A stretch of 64,000 nt of DNA, taken from contig CAJTPM010000022.1 of the NCBI GenBank assembly GCA_910578085.1, forward strand, positions 1 through 64,000, read 5' to 3'. Position 1 is the first letter of the stretch. The number at the start of each line of letters is the position of its first letter. Both the position numbers and the translations under genes were made by a program. Below the pieces are notes generated by a model. That model was not told the DNA's origin. It made no database searches and saw nothing but the letters and a program-made list of their open reading frames with translations. The stretch comes from an uncultured Lachnospiraceae bacterium. Lineage in GTDB: Bacteria > Bacillota > Clostridia > Lachnospirales > Lachnospiraceae. Positions 40,936-49,190 of the stretch are shown in pieces.

Positions 40936-41619
40936 ATGGGTAAAAAGAAAATGGTACTTTATGGGGCGGCTGCGCTTTTTGCAGTAAGCGGAGTGGTGGC
41001 GCTGCCGTCTGGGAATATTACGGGCGGTATCGGCTGCATAGTGATTGCTGCCGTATGTTTTCTGCTGGCACACAAACCAGCAAAAGAGGCGGCAGGACAG
41101 CAGGCAGCGCCGAGGACAGCGGGAACGCCTGCCGCTGGCAGCAGGATTGCGGAAACCATACGCACAAAAGTAGTGGGAGTGACTTTCCAGAACGACGACG
41201 GCGAAAGCAGGCAGGATATATTAAGCCGTATGACGGGCGACGAGGAAATAGAGATAGAGAAAACCACATACAACGGAGAGCCTGCCGCATATGTAAAATG
41301 GGGAAATAAAATACTGGGGTATTTATCGGCAGAACTGGCAAAGGATTTGGCGGCAAAGTATCCTAATGCCCGCTACACCGCAGAAATACTGGAAATTTCT
41401 GGGGGGGTACAGACGTTTGGCTGCAATATAGAGCTTGACATTATTGTAGAAGAACAGCAACGTAGCCAGCGCACAGCGGGCGAAACGATAGTATATATAG
41501 ACCGCAGCAGTAAAAAGTACCACAGTAAGCCTAATTGTTCTGGAATGAAAAACCCAAAGGGCATACCGCTAAGCCAAGCAAAGAAAAAATACACAGCTTG
41601 TAAGAAATGCTGTAAATGA
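40936..41619 (+). CDS. Membrane-anchored HIRAN-domain protein
   Basis: The 227-residue protein has two hydrophobic helices at the N-terminus (about 7-45), a linker, then a HIRAN-like domain (VVGVTFQNDDGESRQDIL, EIEKTTYNGEPAAYVKWGNK, LGYLSAELAKDL; about 75-160). The last 40 residues carry a Cys/His cluster (KYHSKPNCSGM, CKKCC) resembling a small metal-binding motif. HIRAN domains bind ssDNA ends. A membrane-tethered version in a prophage accessory position suggests exclusion or defence, unproven. Confidence 0.65.
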   Translation: MGKKKMVLYGAAALFAVSGVVALPSGNITGGIGCIVIAAVCFLLAHKPAKEAAGQQAAPRTAGTPAAGSRIAETIRTKVVGVTFQNDDGESRQDILSRMTGDEEIEIEKTTYNGEPAAYVKWGNKILGYLSAELAKDLAAKYPNARYTAEILEISGGVQTFGCNIELDIIVEEQQRSQRTAGETIVYIDRSSKKYHSKPNCSGMKNPKGIPLSQAKKKYTACKKCCK

Positions 41620-41633
41620 GCTATGAAATAAGA

Positions 41634-41666
41634 GCCGCAGACTTGTAAAAGAGTTTGCGGCTTTTC
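41634..41666 (+). terminator. Terminator before transposase gene
   Basis: GCCGCAGAC (41634-41642) pairs with GTTTGCGGC (41653-41661), followed by TTTTC. Confidence 0.7.
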
Positions 41667-41703
41667 GTCGTATATAGACCACAACGAAAGAGAGGCAGAA
41701 ACA

Positions 41704-42765
41704 ATGGCAAATAAAAAGGGGAGCCACCAGCTGACAAGGGCAGACAGGATAAAAATAGAGGCGCTACTTAAAGAGGGCTTAAGCAAGGCGAAAATAGCAA
41801 AGCATCTAGGAGTACACCGTAGCACTATATATAATGAGCTGAAAAGGGGAGAGTATGAACACCGTAATAGTGACTGGACGACAGAAATAAGATACAGCCC
41901 AGACATAGCGCAGGAAAAGGCAGAGGAAAATTTAAAGGTAAGAGGCACACAGCTTAAAATAGGCAACGATATTGCATATGCAAATTACATAGAGGAAAAA
42001 ATAGTAAATGAGGACTACAGCCCAGCAGCAGTGCTGGGAGAGCTTAAGGCGCAGGGCAGAGAGGGGGAATTTAATACTACCGTCTGCGTGGCTACTCTTT
42101 ACAGCTACATAGACAAGGGCGTTTTCCTTAAACTGACTAATAAGGATTTGCCAGTAAAGAAGAATAAAAAGCGGGGCTATAAGAAAGTACGCAAGCAGCA
42201 GGCACGGGCGGCAGCAGGCGACAGCATAGAAAAGCGCCCAGAAGAGATAGACCAGCGGGAAGAGTTCGGACATTGGGAAATGGATAGCGTAATAGGCAAG
42301 CGGGGCGTATCTAAAAACGTGCTGCTGGTACTGACGGAAAGAAAGACACGGGACGAGATTATATTTAAGCTGCCAGACCATACGGACGAGGCGGTAGTAG
42401 CGGCGCTGGATAGATTAGAGCGCAGATATGGTGCGGATATGTTTAAGCAGATATTTAAGACAATCACGGTAGACAATGGCAGCGAGTTTGCAGACGTGAA
42501 CGGCTTAGAGCGTTCCATACTGGAAGAGGGGGAAAAGAGGACGCATTTATATTACTGCCACCCGTATAGCAGCTGGGAGCGTGGCACAAATGAGGTAACA
42601 AATAAAATGATACGCCGTAAAGTGCCAAAGGGTACAAACTTTGACGACAAGACCGACGAGGAAATAGAGAAAATAGAGGGCTGGATAAACGGCTACCCAC
42701 GCAGGATACATGGCTACCGTTCTGCTGGGGAGCTTTTCGCAGAAGAGCTGGAAAAGCTGGCTTAA
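41704..42765 (+). CDS. IS30-family DDE transposase
   Basis: The 353-residue protein has an N-terminal HTH (about 12-48, AKIAKHLGVHRSTIYNELKRG ending at RG), then an IS30-type rve core: HWEMDSVIG (D194), TVDNGSEFAD (D257) and SSWERGTNEVTN (E297). Codon habits and lack of GATC/GGCC match the phage, and its leader ACAACGAAAGAGAGG matches that of the first phage gene, so it is a resident phage gene rather than a recent IS insertion. It is the only recombinase I find in the prophage. Confidence 0.85.
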   Translation: MANKKGSHQLTRADRIKIEALLKEGLSKAKIAKHLGVHRSTIYNELKRGEYEHRNSDWTTEIRYSPDIAQEKAEENLKVRGTQLKIGNDIAYANYIEEKIVNEDYSPAAVLGELKAQGREGEFNTTVCVATLYSYIDKGVFLKLTNKDLPVKKNKKRGYKKVRKQQARAAAGDSIEKRPEEIDQREEFGHWEMDSVIGKRGVSKNVLLVLTERKTRDEIIFKLPDHTDEAVVAALDRLERRYGADMFKQIFKTITVDNGSEFADVNGLERSILEEGEKRTHLYYCHPYSSWERGTNEVTNKMIRRKVPKGTNFDDKTDEEIEKIEGWINGYPRRIHGYRSAGELFAEELEKLA

Positions 42766-42986
42766 TATCAGATACAGCGACTTTGAGAGGCTGGCAGCAG
42801 TGGCAGCCTTAAAGCTGCGCCCATTTCAGTAAAAGGGAGTTTACAAGGCGGGCGCACTTTGGTATAGTAGGGGCAGCACATCTGCTGTATTTCATTCTGT
42901 ATAGTTAAATTCTACAAAATACCCACTACCCAATTAGTAAATATGCCGAAAGTGAAAAATTGTTCAAAAAAAGGTTGAAATTTTTA
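42766..42986. other. Non-coding right end of prophage
   Basis: About 220 nt with small hairpins (GGCAGC/GCTGCGCC near 42810; CAGCA/TGCTG near 42875) and ATTTCATTCT (42889-42898), inverted relative to AGAATGAAAT (7215-7224) near the left end. No gene. Likely end-recognition sequence. Confidence 0.4.
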
Positions 42987-43002
42987 GGGAAAATTCTGAG
43001 AA
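42987..43002. repeat. Candidate attR core (16-bp direct repeat)
   Basis: GGGAAAATTCTGAGAA, identical to 7189-7204. Confidence 0.65.
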
Positions 43003-43043
43003 TAACTTTTTTCTTCCTGTTTAGAGTGCGCTATGTTACAATA

Positions 43044-43540
43044 AAAACGGTCTGTGTGCGGCCAGGGATTCAAGGCGCGTACAGTAAGAACCGGCAAGGT
43101 AAAGCTGACGGGCAGCGACAAAGACCTTCGGCCCTTCCATGATCAGGTTGAAGTCTTAAAGTATGATGTGATCATATGCCCGACCTGCGGGTATACGGCA
43201 CTCAGCAGATTTTTTGAGTTTGTGACCACACGGCAGGCAAAGAATATTAAAAGTGCGATCAGCGTATATTTTATTGCCCGGACGGAACAGAAGGAGATCT
43301 ATACCTATGATGAAGCGTTAGAGCGTTACCGGATGGCGCTTGCCAATGCTATTGTCAAAAAGACAAAAGCCAGCAAGAAGGCTTATCTGTATGAAGACGG
43401 TATGGTTATTACGCAGTAAGGCGGAGCATCTTCAGAAAGACCTGCCGGATTATGAAGCGCAGAAAAAGCAGTGTGAGGAAGAGGAGAATGAGTTCTGTTC
43501 ATGGGCTGATACCGGCAGCAGCAGAAACCTGATGATTTAG
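43044..43540 (+). pseudogene. Decayed DUF2225 paralogue
   Basis: The frame from about 43044 (VCGQGFKARTVRTGKVKLTG) parallels residues about 35-130 of the intact neighbour at 43559. The N-terminal part is missing near attR. Around 43390-43420 the match moves to another frame (WLLRSKAEHLQKDLPDYEAQ), then ends early. So it is truncated at both ends and frameshifted. Probably one half of a tandem duplication. Confidence 0.75.
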
Positions 43541-43558
43541 AAGGAGGCATATGAAAAA

Positions 43559-44347
43559 GTGAATAATGCGGCAAATACGGAGAAGGAAAAGCAGGCTCCT
43601 GAAATTGTGAGGGAAGAAGACTATCTGTTTGATAAGTCATGGACCTGTCCCATATGCGGCGGGAAAATTAAGGAACGGACGGTCAAGGGCAGTAAGGTAA
43701 AACTGAAGGGGAGCGATCAGGACCTTCGGCCCCGTTACGAGCAGCTGGAATTGCTCAAATATGATGTTGTTCTGTGCCCGGCCTGCGGTTATACGGCACT
43801 GGGCAGATATTTTGATACGGTGACGCAGGTGCAGGCAAAGAATATCAGGGAAAAGATCTGCGCTAATTTTAACGCGCATGTCGAGGCGAAAAGTACATAT
43901 AGTTACAGTGAAGCTCTGTGGCGCTACCGGATGGCGCTTGCTAACGCTATTGTAAAAGGGACAAAGGCCAGTGAGAAAGCCTATATCTGTCTGAAAGCGG
44001 CGTGGCTTCTGCGCAGCAGGGCTGAGCACCTGGATCAGGATCTGCCGGACTATGATGCGCAGAAGAAGCAGTGCGGCGAGGAGGAAAAAGAGTTTCTGCG
44101 CAATGCGCTTGACGGTTTTATAGAGGCGAGGGCTTCTGAGGATTTCCCCATGTGTGGGATGGATGAGTCCACGGTGGATTATCTGATCGCCGCTCTGGCC
44201 GTGGAATTTGAACGCTATGATGTGGCATCCCGTCTTGTGGTGGAAGTTTTGCATTCTACGACCAATCCACGGATGAAAGATAGGGCGAGAGATCTGAAGG
44301 AAATCGTGTCAAAAAAGATGCAGGAGAGAAATGCAGCTTCGGAGTAA
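43559..44347 (+). CDS. DUF2225 zinc-binding protein
   Basis: The 262-residue protein has CPICGGKIKERTV and CPACGYTALG (four-Cys zinc site) followed by TPR-like helices (YRMALANAIVKGTKASEKAY), the DUF2225 family of unknown function. A GTG start is assumed. A better ATG at 43551 with AAGGAGG in front is out of frame by one base in an AAAAA run, so a one-A indel may have shifted the start. Confidence 0.8.
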   Translation: MNNAANTEKEKQAPEIVREEDYLFDKSWTCPICGGKIKERTVKGSKVKLKGSDQDLRPRYEQLELLKYDVVLCPACGYTALGRYFDTVTQVQAKNIREKICANFNAHVEAKSTYSYSEALWRYRMALANAIVKGTKASEKAYICLKAAWLLRSRAEHLDQDLPDYDAQKKQCGEEEKEFLRNALDGFIEARASEDFPMCGMDESTVDYLIAALAVEFERYDVASRLVVEVLHSTTNPRMKDRARDLKEIVSKKMQERNAASE

Positions 44348-44660
44348 CAGGATTCAGTCAGATGTGAAAACGCATGATGTTTGACAATAAGCTGCTGAAA
44401 GACGAAAAGGATGCGGGAAGTTTTAAAGGGCCAAGGCCTGAGGGAGCCAAACCTTATTGAGCCTCCGTGTATGGAAGCGATGAAGGATTGCGCAAAACAT
44501 AAACCGGAGTTATTCAGGACGATCGGAAAAGCAAAATTATATTAGGGCAGGCGGGGAAACGCAGAGATTACGGAATGACATAAAAATATAGTTTTCTCTT
44601 ACAGCAAAATATGGTATACTTTACCTGGTATTATAAGATTGCAGGAAGGGAGAGTGAGCG
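44348..44660 (+). other. Intergenic region with possible gene remnant
   Basis: 313 nt. A 44-codon frame (44411-44545, KGQGLREPNLIEPPCMEAMK) looks coding but has no clear ribosome site. The preceding frame (DNKLLKDEKDAGSFKG) may be its shifted beginning, so this could be a decayed gene. The glyA promoter is at the end. Confidence 0.4.
44592..44620 (+). promoter_or_regulatory. Extended -10 promoter for glyA
   Basis: TGGTATACT (44612-44620) is an extended -10. The -35 (TTTTCT) is weak at 17 nt. The glyA ATG is 41 nt downstream. Confidence 0.6.
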
Positions 44661-45899
44661 ATGTACTCATTTGATGAAATTAAGGCCGTGGATGCGGAGA
44701 TTGCGGAGGCAATCGTAGCGGAACAGGAGAGGCAGGAAAGCCATATTGAACTGATCGCCTCTGAAAACTGGGTGAGTAAGGCAGTGATGGCGGCGATGGG
44801 AAGCCCGTTAACCAATAAATATGCGGAGGGATATCCGGGGAAGCGCTATTATGGCGGCTGTGAGTGTGTTGATGTGGTGGAAAATCTGGCGAGAGAGCGG
44901 GCGAAAAAGCTCTTTGGCTGTGATTATGCAAACGTACAGCCGCATTCCGGTGCGCAGGCGAATATGGCGGTGTTTTTCGCGGTATTAATTCCCGGAGATA
45001 CCTATATGGGTATGAACCTGGATCATGGCGGACATCTGTCTCATGGTTCCCCGGTCAATATGTCAGGAAAGTATTTTAAGTGCGTACCTTACGGTGTGAA
45101 TGATGAAGGCTTTATTGATTATAATAAGGTGAGAGAGATTGCGTTGGAATGCAGACCGAAGATGATCATTGCAGGAGCTTCCGCTTATGCGAGAACTATT
45201 GATTTTAAGAAATTCCGGGAGATCGCCGACGAAGTGGGAGCAGTGCTGATGGTGGATATGGCGCATATTGCCGGCCTTGTGGCGGCAGGTGTGCATCCGA
45301 GTCCGATCCCCTGGGCGGATGTGGTGACGACCACTACCCATAAGACGCTGCGGGGTCCCAGAGGCGGCCTGATCCTCTGTAATCAGGAGGCAGCGGACAA
45401 GTATAACTTTAATAAGGCTATTTTCCCGGGAACCCAGGGAGGGCCGTTAATGCATGTGATCGCGGCCAAGGCGGTCTGCTTCAAGGAGGCACTTACGCCG
45501 GCCTTTAAAGAGTATCAGCAGCAGATCGTGGAAAATGCCCAGGCACTGTGCAAAGGTCTGATGGACAGAGGGGTGGATATCGTATCCGGCGGTACGGACA
45601 ATCATCTGATGCTGGTGGATCTGAGCAGGAAGGGGCTGACCGGAAAGGCCATCGAGAAGCTGCTGGATGAGGCTTATATCACAGCAAATAAAAATACGAT
45701 TCCGAATGATCCGCAGAAACCTTTTGTGACAAGCGGCATCAGGCTGGGAACACCGGCGGTAACCTCCCGGGGTATGAAAACGGAAGATATGGAACGGATC
45801 GCGGAGGCGATCACGCTGATTATTGACGGCGGGGAAGAAAAAGTGCCGGAAGCGAGAGCTATTGTAAAGGATCTGACGGATAAATATCCGTTGCATTAA
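44661..45899 (+). CDS. glyA: Serine hydroxymethyltransferase
   Basis: The 412-residue PLP enzyme interconverts serine and glycine while loading one-carbon units on tetrahydrofolate. PLP lysine lies in [29 protein letters not shown] and the C-terminal [11 protein letters not shown] are family hallmarks. Full length. Ribosome site AGGAAGGGAG. Confidence 0.96.
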   Translation: MYSFDEIKAVDAEIAEAIVAEQERQESHIELIASENWVSKAVMAAMGSPLTNKYAEGYPGKRYYGGCECVDVVENLARERAKKLFGCDYANVQPHSGAQANMAVFFAVLIPGDTYMGMNLDHGGHLSHGSPVNMSGKYFKCVPYGVNDEGFIDYNKVREIALECRPKMIIAGASAYARTIDFKKFREIADEVGAVLMVDMAHIAGLVAAGVHPSPIPWADVVTTTTHKTLRGPRGGLILCNQEAADKYNFNKAIFPGTQGGPLMHVIAAKAVCFKEALTPAFKEYQQQIVENAQALCKGLMDRGVDIVSGGTDNHLMLVDLSRKGLTGKAIEKLLDEAYITANKNTIPNDPQKPFVTSGIRLGTPAVTSRGMKTEDMERIAEAITLIIDGGEEKVPEARAIVKDLTDKYPLH

Positions 45900-45985
45900 A
45901 AACAGCAGCTGGCCGGAGAGGGAGCCATGAGGAAGACGGTGGGGACCTGAAAGGCAGATGCAAAAATTTAAAAGGAGAATGAAAG

Positions 45986-46828
45986 ATGACAAACTTGGAA
46001 CTTCAGAAAACAGCCAATGAGGTTCGTAAAGGAATTGTGAGAGCCGTTCACAGTGCGAAAGCCGGACATCCCGGCGGGTCCCTGTCTGCGGCTGATCTCT
46101 TTACCTACCTGTATTTTGAGGAGATGAACATTGATCCGAAAAATCCCAAAAAGGAAGACCGTGACCGTTTTGTGCTCTCTAAGGGCCATACGGCGCCGGG
46201 CCTGTATTCCGTACTGGCACACAGAGGATATTTCCCGGTGGAGGAACTTCTGACACTGCGTCATTTGGGATCAAAACTGCAGGGGCATCCCTGTATGCAG
46301 GAGACTGTCGGTGTGGATATGTCTTCCGGTTCTCTGGGACAGGGACTTTCCGCAGCGGTAGGTATGGCGCTTGCAGCAAGAATGGATGGAAAAGAATACA
46401 GAACGTATGCGCTGCTTGGCGATGGTGAGATCCAGGAGGGACAGATCTGGGAGGCTGCCATGTTCGCGGGGGCAAGAAAGCTTGATAATCTGGTAGTGAT
46501 CGTGGATAATAACGGCCTGCAGATCGATGGTAAGATCGAGGACGTGTGCTCTCCGTATCCTATTGACAAAAAGTTTGAAGCTTTCAATTTCCATGTGATC
46601 AATATTGATGCCCATAATTTTGATGAGATCCGTTCTGCCATGAAAGAGGCGAGGGATACTAAGGGTATGCCTACCGCCATCATTATGAAGAGCACAAAGG
46701 GCAAGGGCGTTTCCTTTATGGAAAACAACGCGGGATGGCACGGCAAGGCGCCCAGTGATGAAGAGTTTGCAGTGGCGATGGCTGACCTCGAAAAAATCGA
46801 TGAAGAATTGAAGAAAGCAGGTGAATGA
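45986..46828 (+). CDS. Transketolase, N-terminal subunit
   Basis: The 280-residue thiamine-diphosphate-binding half: AKAGHPGGSLSAAD, GDGEIQEGQIWEAA (ThDP/Mg motif) and VIVDNNGLQIDG. In many Clostridia transketolase is encoded as two ORFs. It overlaps the C-terminal subunit gene by 4 nt, so the two are translationally coupled. Works in the non-oxidative pentose phosphate pathway. Confidence 0.93.
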   Translation: MTNLELQKTANEVRKGIVRAVHSAKAGHPGGSLSAADLFTYLYFEEMNIDPKNPKKEDRDRFVLSKGHTAPGLYSVLAHRGYFPVEELLTLRHLGSKLQGHPCMQETVGVDMSSGSLGQGLSAAVGMALAARMDGKEYRTYALLGDGEIQEGQIWEAAMFAGARKLDNLVVIVDNNGLQIDGKIEDVCSPYPIDKKFEAFNFHVINIDAHNFDEIRSAMKEARDTKGMPTAIIMKSTKGKGVSFMENNAGWHGKAPSDEEFAVAMADLEKIDEELKKAGE

Positions 46829-47772
46829 TCATGGCAGATGTGAAGAAAATTGCAACAAGAGAAAGTTATGGCAATGCACTTGCTGCATGCGGTGCGAAAT
46901 ATCCGAATCTGGTGGTGCTTGACGCTGATCTGGCAGGTGCGACGAAGACAGGCGTTTTTCAGAAGGCATTTCCTGACCGACATATCGACTGCGGCATCGC
47001 GGAGTGTAATATGACAGGCATTGCCGCCGGGCTTGCTACCTGCGGTAAGATTCCGTTTATCAGTTCCTTTGCCATGTTTGCAGCGGGCAGGAACTTTGAA
47101 CAGGTTCGTAACTCCATAGGTTATCCTCATCTGAACGTAAAGATCGGCGCTACCCATGCAGGTATCACTGTGGGAGAGGATGGCGCTACCCATCAGTGCA
47201 ATGAAGATGTGGCTCTGATGCGCACGATTCCCGGCATGACAGTTATTGTTCCGGCGGACGATGTGGAAGCAAGGGCAGCTGTGGAGGCGGCAATCAATCA
47301 TGAGGGCCCTGTATATCTGAGATTTGGCCGTGCTGCTGTGCCTGTGATCAACGATAATCCGGACTACAAATTTGAGATCGGCAGGGGCGTTGTATTAAAA
47401 GAAGGTAAGGACGTGACCATTGTGGCCACAGGCATCTGTGTAGCGGAGGCTCTTGCGGCGGCAGAGAAGCTGGCAGCGGACGGTGTGGACGCGGAAGTGA
47501 TCAACATTCATACCATCAAACCTCTGGATGAGGAGCTGATCGTGGCTTCCGCAAAGAAGACCGGCAAAGTTGTGACGGTGGAAGAGCATTCTGTGATTGG
47601 CGGCCTTGGCAGTGCAGTCTGTGATGCACTCTGTGCAAAACAACCCACGCAGGTGTGCAGGATCGGCATCAACGACACCTTCGGTGAATCCGGCCCGGCA
47701 GCAGCGCTTGTGGTGAAATATGGTCTGGACGCTGAGAGCATTTATGCAAAGACAAAAGAGTTTATGAGTTAA
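46825..47772 (+). CDS. Transketolase, C-terminal subunit
   Basis: The 315-residue pyrimidine-binding and C-terminal domains: ECNMTGIAAGLA (catalytic Glu region), TVGEDGATHQ, VEEHSVIGGLG. The reading frame begins in an overlapping arrangement with the N-subunit stop. ATG at 46831 is an alternative start with a GTGAATGATC spacer. Confidence 0.93.
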   Translation: MIMADVKKIATRESYGNALAACGAKYPNLVVLDADLAGATKTGVFQKAFPDRHIDCGIAECNMTGIAAGLATCGKIPFISSFAMFAAGRNFEQVRNSIGYPHLNVKIGATHAGITVGEDGATHQCNEDVALMRTIPGMTVIVPADDVEARAAVEAAINHEGPVYLRFGRAAVPVINDNPDYKFEIGRGVVLKEGKDVTIVATGICVAEALAAAEKLAADGVDAEVINIHTIKPLDEELIVASAKKTGKVVTVEEHSVIGGLGSAVCDALCAKQPTQVCRIGINDTFGESGPAAALVVKYGLDAESIYAKTKEFMS

Positions 47773-47802
47773 AAAGCAAAAATGTAAAAGTGAAAGACAG
47801 GC

Positions 47803-47842
47803 AGACAGGGAGAGGCGTGGTGCTTTTCCCTGTCTGCTTTTT
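47803..47842 (+). terminator. Terminator after transketolase genes
   Basis: GCAGACAGGGA pairs with TCCCTGTCTGC around a GAGGCGTGGTGCTTT-type loop, followed by TTTTTA. It runs straight into hairpin element copy B. Confidence 0.8.
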
Positions 47843-47922
47843 ATGCACAGGCCCGCATGAGAAAATTTGCTGCCGGGGCAGCATGCGGACCGCGCGAGCG
47901 GGAAGAAAATCTTCCCTACTCG
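47841..47922 (+). repeat. Bipartite hairpin element, copy B
   Basis: ATGCACAG, then GGCCCGCATG paired with CATGCGGACC (9 of 10) enclosing GCTGC/GCAGC, and a second hairpin 47895-47922 (CGAGCGGGAAGA with TCTTCCCTACTCG). The second hairpin covers the stop codon of the convergent AraC gene. Confidence 0.55.
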
Positions 47923-48782
47923 ATCCCCAGCTTACTCCGATGCCTGTATTCCACCGGACTGATCCCCTGTATTCGTTTAAAACTCTGGGAAAAATAGCTG
48001 GGAGAGGAGAAACCCAGCAGGCCGGAGATCTGGGACAGGGGAAGTTCAGTTTTTGACAGGAGATATCGGCTCTCCTGAATACGGCAGGAGAGAAGGTAGT
48101 TGATGGGGGAAGTGCCATACTCTCTGTTGAAGGAATGAACCAGATAATATTTGCTGACATGGGCTACGGCGGCCAGATCATCGAGAGTCAGGCTCTCCTT
48201 GAAATGGTTTTCGATGTAGCGGCGGACGATCGCGCATTCTCTGCTGGATTTGCGGACAGAGGGTATAAAGGTCACGGTAAACCGGCTGTGGCGCATCAGG
48301 AGTAACAGCACCACTTCCAGAATATCCTGACAGACCGTGTTGTAACCGGGCTGTTTGTTCTCGATTTCGGTCAACAGGAAACGGAGGTGGTTCAGAATCT
48401 GTTCTCCGCCTGTCTGAAAATGGACCACGGAGTAACCGTTGCCTGTCTCATCACTGTCTACGTCGCTGGATACCGCCTCAAGGCCGTCCACCCCCATGAC
48501 GATGTACTCCAGAGGTTTATCTTCGGAACTCACTTCGGTATGTTCAATATTGGAATTGACGATGATGACGTCGTTTGTACCGATGGGTACAGCCTCCTCA
48601 TTGGTCCGCAGATAGCCGGAGCCATCCGTGATGAAAAAAACTTCAGCACAGGGATGCGTGTGCAGCGTGGAATTCCATTCCGCACTGTACCGGGCGATAC
48701 TGATGTACAGAAGCTTGGTGACAGAGCGGTCCACCGGAGGCGTTACAGCCAGGGAATCAAGAACATAACGGTTGGTACTCAT
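47916..48782 (-). CDS. AraC-family transcriptional regulator
   Basis: The 288-residue protein has an N-terminal cupin sensor (TLHTHPCAEVFFITDGSGYL) and a C-terminal double HTH (LDDLAAVAHVSKYYLVHSF, LPLSQISGLLGFSSPSYFSQ). The start at 48782 is supported by AAAGGAGGA ten bases upstream; longer in-frame starts lack this. Divergent from the ABC importer and glycan genes, so it is their likely activator, sensing a sugar. Confidence 0.88.
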   Translation of the reverse strand: MSTNRYVLDSLAVTPPVDRSVTKLLYISIARYSAEWNSTLHTHPCAEVFFITDGSGYLRTNEEAVPIGTNDVIIVNSNIEHTEVSSEDKPLEYIVMGVDGLEAVSSDVDSDETGNGYSVVHFQTGGEQILNHLRFLLTEIENKQPGYNTVCQDILEVVLLLLMRHSRFTVTFIPSVRKSSRECAIVRRYIENHFKESLTLDDLAAVAHVSKYYLVHSFNREYGTSPINYLLSCRIQESRYLLSKTELPLSQISGLLGFSSPSYFSQSFKRIQGISPVEYRHRSKLGIE

Positions 48783-49190
48783 GGGATAATTTCCTCCTTT
48801 GAAAATGGCATTTACATGAACGATAGAATAATATGGAATATAGGACAGCAATATACATAAAAAATGTAACAAGATAGTGAAAGTGTGCTCTTCTTATGAT
48901 TTTCATAATAAAACCTTTTTGACGACAAAGCAAGAGGATTTTACATCAATAAATCAAAAATAACTGTGTACAAAAAAAGGTGAAATAAAAAAATTCGTCA
49001 ACTTGTATAAGAGAAACGGGACAATTTATAAAAAAAAGACAAAAATAACCTAAATAGACAATATCTATAAAAAAGTAAGCAACATTGAGATAGGAAACCG
49101 GAGAGGATGCTGTTATACTTAAAACAGGTAAACAGAAAAAGGAAAACCTGTTTTATCACAAATCTATCATAATCAGGAGGTAAAATCATT
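48783..49190. other. Divergent regulatory region between araC-type gene and importer
   Basis: 408 nt, AT-rich. Holds the extended -10 TGTTATACT (49111-49119) for the importer and the inverted repeat AAAACAGGT (49121-49129)/ACCTGTTTT (49146-49154), which could be an operator or a leader hairpin. No gene seen. Confidence 0.6.

Larger units (their letters stand above)
7189..43002 (+). mobile_element. Siphovirus-like prophage (about 35.8 kb) with DGR
   Basis: Bounded by a 16-bp direct repeat. Modules in order: HTH, small early genes, HUH Rep, nuclease, ParAB, ArpU-like regulator, HNH/TerS/TerL, HK97-type head, phi13-type tail, Dit/Tal/fibre, DGR, lysis, RHH and HIRAN genes, IS30-type transposase. 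Essentially all genes are on one strand and mostly overlap or abut. No tyrosine or serine recombinase and no recognisable CI-like repressor were found. Confidence 0.9.

Noticed and set aside
41704-42765. The IS30-type gene as a recent insertion sequence in the prophage
   Set aside because: No inverted repeats or target duplication directly around it, and it shares phage leader motif and GATC/GGCC absence.
7215-42898. AGAATGAAAT inverted pair as transposon terminal repeats
   Set aside because: Only 10 bp and not at the boundaries; such a match between two ~200-nt regions can arise by chance. Mentioned only as a weak hint.
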